A DNA stretch of 64,000 bases from Echinicola arenosa (GTDB lineage: Bacteria > Bacteroidota > Bacteroidia > Cytophagales > Cyclobacteriaceae), in contig NZ_JACYTQ010000004.1 of assembly GCF_014841125.1 (NCBI RefSeq), positions 1 to 64,000 of the forward strand, in the 5' to 3' direction. The translations under genes were made by a program, and so were the position numbers. This document shows positions 26,384-33,703 of this stretch, one piece after another. The notes beneath the pieces are model-generated. The model ran no database searches and had not been told where the DNA came from. It saw only the letters and a program-made list of their open reading frames with translations. The number at the start of each line of letters is the position of its first letter. Within the stretch, counting starts at the first letter, position 1.

Positions 26384-26444
26384 AAACCCTACTTTTTTTA
26401 TAGGTTTTATATACTTTTGTATTTCAACAAATTATAAAACCTAT
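26384..26444 (+). promoter_or_regulatory. Candidate Rrf2 operator of the sulfur operon
   Basis: Three half-sites are seen: AAACCCTA (26384-26391), ATAGGTTTTATA (26400-26411) and TATAAAACCTAT (26433-26444). The last two are exact reverse complements, 12 bp each with a 21-bp spacer, and they bracket the -7 element at 26412-26419. The right arm covers the start codon at 26443. A protein bound here would block both polymerase and the start of the gene. The regulator encoded directly upstream is the natural candidate. Confidence 0.7.
26412..26419 (+). promoter_or_regulatory. -7 element of the sulfur operon promoter
   Basis: TACTTTTG matches TAnnTTTG. It begins directly after the left arm of the inverted repeat, so transcription would start near 26425, giving a leader of about 18 nt. 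Confidence 0.6.
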
Positions 26445-26685
26445 GATTTTTGATCAATCAATCAAAAAATGGTTTGAAGATGAAGAGGGAAAAGACAGTA
26501 ACATCAAAAGCGTGGTGAAGTCTATTTCCTGGAGATTGGTGGGAACCATTGACACTATGGTTATTTCTTATATCATAACCGGTCAAATAAAAACCGCCCT
26601 GTCAATAGGCTCGATAGAAGTAGTAAGTAAAATGGTACTTTATTATTTCCATGAAAGAGCTTGGGCTAAAATCTCAAACAGATAA
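26443..26685 (+). CDS. DUF2061 small membrane protein
   Basis: The 80-residue protein matches the DUF2061 family through VVKSISWRLVGTIDTMVISYIITG (24-47, in pieces) and SIGSIEVVSKMVLYYFHERAW (54-74). It has two hydrophobic helices and a charged N-terminus, so it should sit in the inner membrane. It is the first gene of the sulfate assimilation operon, 10 bp before cysH and directly behind the operator. The family has no established function. Its place here suggests a part in moving or handling sulfate, sulfite or APS-pathway intermediates, which is inference from position only. Confidence 0.85.
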   Translation: MIFDQSIKKWFEDEEGKDSNIKSVVKSISWRLVGTIDTMVISYIITGQIKTALSIGSIEVVSKMVLYYFHERAWAKISNR

Positions 26686-26695
26686 ATAATTGAAG

Positions 26696-27397
26696 ATGAA
26701 GAAGAACCTTTTAAAAGACTTGTCTATACGTGTTGATAATCTTCCCATAGCTGAGGGTATTGCCCAGTTGTGTGAGTTGTTTCCAGGTAAAGTGGTGTTT
26801 TCCACTTCTCTTGGGCAGGAAGATCAGGTGATTACCGAAATCATCGCGAAAAATAACCTTCCGGTAAAGATATTTACATTAGATACCGGAAGACTTTTTT
26901 ATGAAACGTATGACCTTCTTTCAAGGACTGAAAGTAAATACAAAATCAAAATCAAGCCTTACTACCCCAACACCACTTCTGTAGAGAAGTTGGTCATTGA
27001 GAATGGTATCAATGGCTTTTATGAGTCTACTGAGAATCGGAAAAGCTGCTGTTATGTCCGCAAGGTGGAGCCATTGAAGAGAGCCCTTGCTGGTAACAGC
27101 ATCTGGATCACTGGTTTGAGAGCTGAGCAAAGTGAAAACAGAAGTGAGATGAGAAAGCTTGAATGGGATCAAGGTAATCAAATCATGAAGTTTAACCCCC
27201 TATTGGATTGGAGCATGGATGATATGCTGCAATACATCAATGACAATAAAATACCCTATAACCCACTTCATGACAAGGGTTTCATCAGCATTGGCTGTGC
27301 CCCTTGTACCCGGGCGATCGAGCCTGGAGAGGACCCACGTGCCGGCAGATGGTGGTGGGAAAGTTCAAAAAAAGAATGTGGTTTACATATAAAATAG
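26696..27397 (+). CDS. cysH: APS reductase (CysH family, Fe-S type)
   Basis: This cytoplasmic enzyme reduces adenylyl sulfate to sulfite with thioredoxin. Its 233 residues show FSTSLGQEDQV (35-45), the pyrophosphate-loop region and LDTGRLFYET. The cysteines CC (118-119) and C201-x2-C204 form the 4Fe-4S site that distinguishes APS reductases from cluster-free PAPS reductases. The catalytic Cys is C228 in ECGLH at the C-terminus. So APS, not PAPS, is the likely substrate, in line with the absence of cysC in the operon. The start chosen is the ATG at 26696; a TTG six bases earlier is possible. Confidence 0.93.
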   Translation: MKKNLLKDLSIRVDNLPIAEGIAQLCELFPGKVVFSTSLGQEDQVITEIIAKNNLPVKIFTLDTGRLFYETYDLLSRTESKYKIKIKPYYPNTTSVEKLVIENGINGFYESTENRKSCCYVRKVEPLKRALAGNSIWITGLRAEQSENRSEMRKLEWDQGNQIMKFNPLLDWSMDDMLQYINDNKIPYNPLHDKGFISIGCAPCTRAIEPGEDPRAGRWWWESSKKECGLHIK

Positions 27398-27406
27398 ATT
27401 TTAAGC

Positions 27407-28306
27407 ATGAAGAATATATTTGTTCCAAATCCTAAAGAAGCCGAATCCATTCAGATTATCAGAGAAGTGGCTGCACAGTTCGAAAGACCTGTATTGTTGT
27501 TTTCTGGAGGTAAGGACTCGATCACCCTTGTAAGATTGGCTCAAAAAGCTTTTTATCCTGCAAAAATTCCTTTCCCTTTGTTGCATGTGGACACGGGACA
27601 TAACTTTCCGGAAACCATCCGATTCAGAGATCAGTTGGTAGAGGAATTGGGACTGGAATTGATCGTTCGGAATGTACAAGATGCCATTGATCAAGGGAAA
27701 GTACAGGAAGAGAAAGGTCGCTATTCCAGTAGAAATTCACTTCAGACTACCACGTTGTTAGATGCTATTGAAGAGTTCAAGTTTGATGCTTGTATCGGTG
27801 GGGCAAGGAGAGATGAGGAAAAGGCGAGGGCTAAAGAGCGCGTTTTTTCCGTTCGAGATGATTTTGGGCAGTGGGATGAGAAAAACCAAAGACCAGAGCT
27901 TTTTGACATGTTAAATGGAAAGGTTCATCAGGGTCAGAATGTAAGGGCTTTCCCTATTTCCAACTGGACTGAGTTGGATGTGTGGGAATATATTAAGACA
28001 GAAAATATCCAGATTCCTTCCATCTATTTCGCACACAGGAGAGAGACTTTTGTGAGAGATGGTATGATCTGGACAGCGTCTGAACATGTTTATCGTGAGG
28101 AGCATGAAGAGGTGGAAGAAAGAATGGTTCGATTTAGAACGGTAGGGGATATGACCTGTACTGCAGCAGTGCTTTCAGAAGCGGAAACCTTGGAGGAGGT
28201 AGTGGATGAAATCAGGGCCAGTACGATCTCTGAACGTGGAGCAAGAATTGATGATAAACGCTCTGAAGCAGCGATGGAGAGCAGGAAGAAAGTGGGATAT
28301 TTCTAG
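27407..28306 (+). CDS. cysD: Sulfate adenylyltransferase subunit 2
   Basis: This is the small, catalytic subunit of ATP sulfurylase, which makes APS from sulfate and ATP. In 299 residues it shows the PP-loop VLLFSGGKDSITLVRLAQKAF, read in pieces (FSGGKDS near 33-39), LHVDTGHNFPET, and GGARRDEEKARAKER, all diagnostic of CysD. It works as a heterodimer with CysN, encoded next. It starts 9 bp after cysH in the same operon. Confidence 0.96.
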   Translation: MKNIFVPNPKEAESIQIIREVAAQFERPVLLFSGGKDSITLVRLAQKAFYPAKIPFPLLHVDTGHNFPETIRFRDQLVEELGLELIVRNVQDAIDQGKVQEEKGRYSSRNSLQTTTLLDAIEEFKFDACIGGARRDEEKARAKERVFSVRDDFGQWDEKNQRPELFDMLNGKVHQGQNVRAFPISNWTELDVWEYIKTENIQIPSIYFAHRRETFVRDGMIWTASEHVYREEHEEVEERMVRFRTVGDMTCTAAVLSEAETLEEVVDEIRASTISERGARIDDKRSEAAMESRKKVGYF

Positions 28307-28387
28307 AATGACCAACGCTTGAACTCAGCGGCATTTCATTTAACGTTGACCCTTTTGCCACATTTCAAATTCCCTAAAAAGAAAACA

Positions 28388-29647
28388 ATGAGTACTGAAA
28401 ATAGAAAACTGATTAATATAGCTACAGCTGGTAGTGTGGATGATGGAAAGAGCACACTTATCGGTAGACTGCTTTATGATACCAAATCCTTGACAACAGA
28501 TAAACTGGAAGCTATTGAGCGGAACAGTAAGCAAAAAGGATTTGATTATCTTGATTTTTCCTTGGCTACTGATGGATTGGTGGCTGAGAGGGAGCAAGGC
28601 ATTACCATTGATGTAGCGCATATTTACTTCAATACCCAAAAGACAAATTACATCATCGCGGATACCCCAGGTCACGTGGAGTATACCAGAAATATGGTTA
28701 CTGGAGCCTCTACTTCGCAAGTGGCTATAATCCTGATTGATGCCAGAAAAGGTGTGATAGAGCAAACTTACCGTCACTTTTTTATCAATAACCTACTTCG
28801 TGTAGGCCATGTCATTGTGGCAATTAACAAAATGGATTTGGTGGACTTTGACCAACAGGTTTTTGAAGATATCAAGGCGGATTTTGAAGGACTGATAGAA
28901 AAGAGTGATTACAATGATGACCAGGTGACATTTATTCCTGTAAGTGCACTTCATGGAGATAATATCGCTACCGGATCAGATAAAATGGATTGGTATCAAG
29001 GACCTTCCTTGTTGGATTATCTGGAAGATTTAGAGATTGACGAGTTAGAAGACCACAGTGCAGCGCGTTTTTCCGTACAATATGTAGTAAGGCCAAAGAC
29101 AGATGCCCATCATGATTTCAGGGGATTTGCGGGTAAGCTTTACGGAGGAAATATTGCTGTTGGAGATGAGGTAACTGTTTTGCCAACATTTACCACAACT
29201 AAAGTCAAAGCCATTCATTTCTTTGATCAGGAGTTTGATGAAGCAGTGCCTGGAAGCTCCATTACGATTACTTTGGAAGACGAAGTAAATGTAAGCAGAG
29301 GGGACATGTTGGTAAAATCCAGCGAACTTCCGAAATCAGAAAAGCAACTATCCGCTACCATTTGTCAGGTGAACAGTAAACCTTTGAAAATTGGTGCAAA
29401 ATATATTCTTCAACATGGCGTGAACCAAGTTTTAGCCAAAGTGGACAGCATAGAGGGCTTGGTACACACAGATTTCTCCGGAGGAGAAGCAGCGGATCAG
29501 TTGAAGTTAAATGATATCGGTAAAGTGAATTTTAGGTTGAGTAAGCCTATTCACTTTGACCCTTACAAAGAAAGCAAGTCTAACGGAAGCTTTATTTTGA
29601 TCGATGAAAGTTCCTATGATACGACCAGTGTAGGGTTCATCCAGTAG
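28388..29647 (+). CDS. cysN: Sulfate adenylyltransferase subunit 1, GTPase
   Basis: This is the regulatory GTPase subunit of ATP sulfurylase. In 419 residues the elongation-factor-like G domain shows GSVDDGKST (15-23), DTPGHVEYTRNM and NKMDLVD, followed by two beta-barrel domains. There is no fused APS kinase (CysC) domain, consistent with an APS reductase pathway. The start ATG is at 28388; an upstream TTG (28319) would add a non-conserved segment. The 81-bp gap after cysD has no terminator, so co-transcription continues. Confidence 0.95.
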   Translation: MSTENRKLINIATAGSVDDGKSTLIGRLLYDTKSLTTDKLEAIERNSKQKGFDYLDFSLATDGLVAEREQGITIDVAHIYFNTQKTNYIIADTPGHVEYTRNMVTGASTSQVAIILIDARKGVIEQTYRHFFINNLLRVGHVIVAINKMDLVDFDQQVFEDIKADFEGLIEKSDYNDDQVTFIPVSALHGDNIATGSDKMDWYQGPSLLDYLEDLEIDELEDHSAARFSVQYVVRPKTDAHHDFRGFAGKLYGGNIAVGDEVTVLPTFTTTKVKAIHFFDQEFDEAVPGSSITITLEDEVNVSRGDMLVKSSELPKSEKQLSATICQVNSKPLKIGAKYILQHGVNQVLAKVDSIEGLVHTDFSGGEAADQLKLNDIGKVNFRLSKPIHFDPYKESKSNGSFILIDESSYDTTSVGFIQ

Positions 29648-29714
29648 AAAGATCCAGAGGACAAGTAAATGTCTCTTGAGATCATTCAACAACAACCAAA
29701 ACACAACAACCACT

Positions 29715-31817
29715 ATGCAAAGTTTTAGAACAGAAATTGAAAATCCACTCGTGGAAAAAGATATTATCGAACTAGAAAAGAAGATTGCACTTTTCAAGGA
29801 CGGTAAGATAGATGAAGAAAAATTCAGAAGCCTAAGACTGGCAAGAGGCGTTTATGGCCAGCGTCAGCAAGGTGTGCAGATGATTCGGATCAAATTGCCA
29901 TATGGTAAGGTGACAGGCAAGCAGCTGCATAGAATCTGTAAGGTATCCGATGAATATTCCACGGGAAGATTACACATCACCACGCGTCAAGATATCCAAA
30001 TCCATTACGTAAGCCTTGACCGCACACCGGAACTATGGGCCGAATTGGAGAAGGATGATGTGACCTTGAGGGAAGCTTGTGGTAATACGGTTAGGAATGT
30101 AACCGCTTCAGAAACTGCAGGCGTAGATCCTAAGGAAGCGTTTGACGTAACACCTTACGCAGATGCCACATTCCGCTACATGTTGAGAAACCCAATTTCT
30201 CAAGAGATGGGAAGAAAGTTCAAAATGGCCTTTTCTTCCAGTGAGGAGGATACTGCTTTGACCTATCTTCATGACTTGGGTTTTATCCCAAAGATCAAAA
30301 CCGTCAATGGTGAAGAAGTAAGAGGCTTTAAGGTAATGCTTGGAGGTGGTCTTGGTTCTCAACCAAGAAATGCAGACATCATCACTGATTTTCTAGAAAC
30401 TGATCAATTAATTCCTTTTATCGAAGGCGTAGTAAGGATCTTTGACCGTCATGGAGAAAGAGCCAAAAGGATGAAAGCGAGAATGAAATTCCTTATCAAG
30501 GAAATTGGTGTGGAAGCATTCTTACAACTAGTGGAGGAGGAGCAAAAAGCACTTCAGTTCCAATCATATCCGATTGATTATAAAAGCTATGAGGAGAAAC
30601 AACAATTGCCAAATCCTGAAATTCCAAGTGTAACTGCGCCTCAGGGCGAAGCCTATGAGAGATGGTTGAAAACTAACGTGATTCCTCAGAAGCAAGCAGG
30701 TTATGTGTCTATTGGTATCAAAGTTCATTTGGGAGATTTTTATACAGATAAAGCTAGAAAGCTAGCGGATTTGGTCAGCAAATATGCCAACGACGAGATT
30801 CGTTTGACGCTGCGACAAAATATCCTGATCAGGGATGTAAAAGAAGAAGCCCTGCCATTCTTCTATCAGCAATTGGAGGAATTGGATTTTGTGGCCTATG
30901 GCTACAATACACTTGCTGACCTGACTGCCTGCCCAGGTACGGATACTTGTAATTTGGGAATCGCTAGCAGCACAGGGGCTGCTCACATTTTGGAAGAGGT
31001 GATCTTCAAGGAATATCCTCAGCACTTGTTCAATAAGGATTTGACCATCAAGATTTCAGGTTGTATGAATGCATGTGGTCAGCATAATATGGCGTCTATT
31101 GGATTCCAGGGTATGTCCATAAAAGTGGGCAAATCAGTGATCCCAGCATTGCAGGTGCTTTTGGGTGGTGCTACTTTAGGTGATGGTGAAGGAAGATTTG
31201 CGGATAAAGTTATCAAAATCCCAAGTAAAAGAGCTCCCCAAGCACTGAGGGTTATTTTGGATGATTATGATAAGAATGCAGCAAGCGGAGAGGCATTTGT
31301 AGATTACTATGACCGTCAAGGACAGATGTATTTCTATGAAAATCTCAAGCCTTTGGCCAGTACAGAGGATGTGGTAGATGCAGATTTCATTGATTGGGGT
31401 AATGAACAGCCTTATGTGAAAGCCGTTGGCGTAGGAGAATGTGCCGGTGTAGTGATTGATTTGGTGGCAACTTTACTCTTAGAAGCGCGTGAGAAACTGG
31501 CCAATGCTGAAGATAGTATCAATGACCAGAAGTGGTCTGATAGTATCTATCATACCTATGCCACTTTGGTAAATACGGCAAAAGCTATTTTGGTTTCTGA
31601 AGGTAAGAAAACCAATTCCTATGCAGATATTGTCAACCAATTTGATGAGACATTTGTCGCGACAGGCAAGATAGATTTGGGAAGTAGTTTCGCGGATGTA
31701 GTTTATGAAATCCAAAGAAATGAGCCTACAGAGGAGTTTGCCAAAGCCTATTATAAAAAAGCAGAAAAAGTATATCATTTGATCAGTGATTTCAGAGCGA
31801 AGGAGGTAGAAGCATGA
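29715..31817 (+). CDS. Siroheme sulfite (nitrite/sulfite) reductase with C-terminal helical extension
   Basis: This enzyme reduces sulfite to sulfide with six electrons. Its 700 residues contain two ferredoxin-like and two siroheme-binding halves. The siroheme-4Fe-4S site is C406-x5-C412 (TACPGTDTCNLG) and C450-x3-C454 (SGCMNACGQH). No flavoprotein subunit gene is present, so ferredoxin is the likely donor. Residues from about 565 to 700 form an extra helical domain after the usual end; the pattern around DSIYHTYATLVNTAKAIL resembles HEPN domains, though no RNase motif is clear. The start ATG at 29715 fits the family N-terminus. It overlaps cobA by 4 bp. Confidence 0.9.
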   Translation: MQSFRTEIENPLVEKDIIELEKKIALFKDGKIDEEKFRSLRLARGVYGQRQQGVQMIRIKLPYGKVTGKQLHRICKVSDEYSTGRLHITTRQDIQIHYVSLDRTPELWAELEKDDVTLREACGNTVRNVTASETAGVDPKEAFDVTPYADATFRYMLRNPISQEMGRKFKMAFSSSEEDTALTYLHDLGFIPKIKTVNGEEVRGFKVMLGGGLGSQPRNADIITDFLETDQLIPFIEGVVRIFDRHGERAKRMKARMKFLIKEIGVEAFLQLVEEEQKALQFQSYPIDYKSYEEKQQLPNPEIPSVTAPQGEAYERWLKTNVIPQKQAGYVSIGIKVHLGDFYTDKARKLADLVSKYANDEIRLTLRQNILIRDVKEEALPFFYQQLEELDFVAYGYNTLADLTACPGTDTCNLGIASSTGAAHILEEVIFKEYPQHLFNKDLTIKISGCMNACGQHNMASIGFQGMSIKVGKSVIPALQVLLGGATLGDGEGRFADKVIKIPSKRAPQALRVILDDYDKNAASGEAFVDYYDRQGQMYFYENLKPLASTEDVVDADFIDWGNEQPYVKAVGVGECAGVVIDLVATLLLEAREKLANAEDSINDQKWSDSIYHTYATLVNTAKAILVSEGKKTNSYADIVNQFDETFVATGKIDLGSSFADVVYEIQRNEPTEEFAKAYYKKAEKVYHLISDFRAKEVEA

Positions 31818-32578
31818 CAGGTGGAGTCAAGCCAAAACTTACGCTTGTAGGTGCTGGTCCTGGTGATCCAGAATTGATTACCTTGAAAGGGATTTTAGCA
31901 CTGGGCAAGGCAGATGTGGTATTGTATGATGCCTTGGTGGATAAATCTTTATTAAAGCATGCCACAGAAAATGCCATTAAAGTTTTTGTGGGCAAACGTC
32001 ATGGGAGCAAAATGAATCCTCAAGAGGAAACCAACAAGTTGATTGTTGAATATGCTCTTAAATATGGGCATGTTGTTCGGTTAAAAGGAGGTGATCCATT
32101 TGTCTTTGGGCGTGGAGCTGAAGAAATAGACTATGTTCAACAGTTTGGGATAGAAACAGAAGTAGTTCCAGGGATAACTTCCAGTGTGGCAGTTCCTGCT
32201 TTACAAGGAATCCCCGTTACCAAGAGAGGCGTCTCGGAGAGTTTTTGGGTGATTACGGGGACCACTTCATCGGGACAGCTATCCAGAGACATCAAGATTG
32301 CTGCCCAATCCACCGCGACAGTTGTGATTTTGATGGGTACTAGAAAGCTTAGGGAAATTGTCGATGAATTTAGCCTAAATGGGAAAGAAGACACGCCTAT
32401 TGCTTTGATTCAAAATGGAACGACAGATGCTGAAAGAATTGTAGCAGGCTACATCTGTAATATAGAAGAAAAAGTACATAGTTCTGGGATTGGAGCTCCA
32501 GCTGTTATCATAGTTGGGGATGTTGTGCGAGAAAGTCCTAAATTGATGGAAATTTATAGAGAAGCCATTCGTGTGTGA
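31814..32578 (+). CDS. cobA: Uroporphyrinogen-III C-methyltransferase (SUMT)
   Basis: This SAM-dependent methylase converts uroporphyrinogen III to precorrin-2, the first committed step to siroheme. In 254 residues it shows LVGAGPGDPELITLKG (near 10-25), the RLKGGDPFVFGRGAEE motif and VPGITSSVAVPALQGIPVTKRG in pieces, all family signatures. It overlaps the end of the sulfite reductase gene by 4 bp (ATGA), so its product supplies the cofactor for that enzyme. The CysG-N/Met8 gene that completes siroheme follows after a hairpin. Confidence 0.95.
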   Translation: MTGGVKPKLTLVGAGPGDPELITLKGILALGKADVVLYDALVDKSLLKHATENAIKVFVGKRHGSKMNPQEETNKLIVEYALKYGHVVRLKGGDPFVFGRGAEEIDYVQQFGIETEVVPGITSSVAVPALQGIPVTKRGVSESFWVITGTTSSGQLSRDIKIAAQSTATVVILMGTRKLREIVDEFSLNGKEDTPIALIQNGTTDAERIVAGYICNIEEKVHSSGIGAPAVIIVGDVVRESPKLMEIYREAIRV

Positions 32579-32599
32579 TGCCGTGCATCCTCACTACAG

Positions 32600-32632
32600 A
32601 TGTCAGGATAAACACGTGTCCTGACATTATTT
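32600..32632 (+). terminator. Intra-operon hairpin between cobA and the siroheme synthase gene
   Basis: ATGTCAGGA (32600-32608) and TCCTGACAT (32619-32627) form a 9-bp stem with a 10-base loop, followed by TATTTT. The T run is weak, so partial termination or RNA stability control within the operon is more likely than a full stop. Confidence 0.5.
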
Positions 32633-32655
32633 TAACCACTAAATAGCATATAAAA

Positions 32656-33231
32656 ATGAACGAACTTTACCCTGTGTTCCTTAAAGTGGCGCAACTGAAT
32701 ACGCTGATTGTAGGAGCGGGAAATGTTGGATTAGAGAAATTGTCTTTCTTGCTAAAGTCAAGTCCCAATGCGCAAGTAACGATCGTGGCTAAAGAGATTT
32801 CTCCGGAAATCAAAAAGATTGCAGATCAGAGTGATGCGATTGCCTTGGTAGAAGACAGTTATAAGGAGAAATATTTGAATGGAAGGCATATTGTGATCGG
32901 TGCTACTGATGACAAGGATGTGAACAAACAGATTCATTTGGATGCCAAGGCAAGAAACCTTTTAGTGAACATTGCCGATACCCCAGCGCTTTGTGACTTT
33001 TATTTGGGAGGAATTGTAACTAAAGGTAATGTCAAGATAGCCATCAGTACCAATGGCAAATCACCAACAACTGCGAAAAGATTAAGGCAGCTTTTGGAGG
33101 AAATCATTCCTGAGGATATTAATGAAATGGTGGAGAACATTCATTTGTACAGGGATACTCTAAAAGGTGATTTTGAATATAAAGTGGAAGCTTTGAATAA
33201 ACTGACCAAAGAGTTATTGGTGAAAAACTAA
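32656..33231 (+). CDS. Precorrin-2 dehydrogenase / siroheme synthase N-domain protein
   Basis: This 191-residue protein of the CysG-N/Met8 type oxidises precorrin-2 with NAD and probably inserts iron to give siroheme. It shows the NAD-binding loop LIVGAGNVGLEKL (17-29), VIGATDD, NIADTPALCDFYLGG and ISTNGKSPTTAKRLR. There is no fused methyltransferase, which is supplied by the cobA gene upstream. A strong terminator 50 bp after the stop marks the end of the sulfur operon. Confidence 0.9.
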   Translation: MNELYPVFLKVAQLNTLIVGAGNVGLEKLSFLLKSSPNAQVTIVAKEISPEIKKIADQSDAIALVEDSYKEKYLNGRHIVIGATDDKDVNKQIHLDAKARNLLVNIADTPALCDFYLGGIVTKGNVKIAISTNGKSPTTAKRLRQLLEEIIPEDINEMVENIHLYRDTLKGDFEYKVEALNKLTKELLVKN

Positions 33232-33280
33232 GACAAAAGTCAGAGAGATTTTAAATATGCGGTTGATTTAATTTGAAAAT

Positions 33281-33307
33281 GCAGGTGGCGGTCTACCTGC
33301 TTTTTTT
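33281..33307 (+). terminator. Terminator of the sulfur operon
   Basis: GCAGGT (33281-33286) pairs with ACCTGC (33295-33300) over an 8-base loop and runs into seven T. This is a strong intrinsic terminator. Confidence 0.88.
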
Positions 33308-33703
33308 ATCTAGAGGCAAAAGTTTACAAATATTAATTTTTTTATTTATGCGGAATGGACTTTTTGTTGCATCCTTCCCAAATTTTAATTTTTAATTAAT
33401 ATAAATTTACGCTTTAATTTATTTCTATAGCGATTTAATATGTTATAAATTTAATTTTTCCAATTATTAATATTGTTTTATTTTTTGGAGAGTGACATTT
33501 CTAAAAGGACCACTGATTTACTGTTAATTTTTACTTAAGGATTTAAAATTCAATTAAAGAATTGATAATTGAGTAATTCATTCATGTGCTATTCAGATTT
33601 CTAATTTTGCGATCAAATACTCCCAAGATATCTTTTTAACTGCTGTCAAATAGCTGGATTTCAATTATTTATATTCAATAGTCTCACGCAAACGTAATAA
33701 CGT
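33308..33703 (+). other. Long AT-rich leader region before susC
   Basis: The 396-bp region is very AT-rich and has no convincing ORF. TAATTTTG at 33602-33609 matches the -7 consensus and would give a leader of roughly 90 nt for the SusC gene. No sigma/anti-sigma or hybrid two-component gene is adjacent, so the regulator of the locus is elsewhere. Confidence 0.45.
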
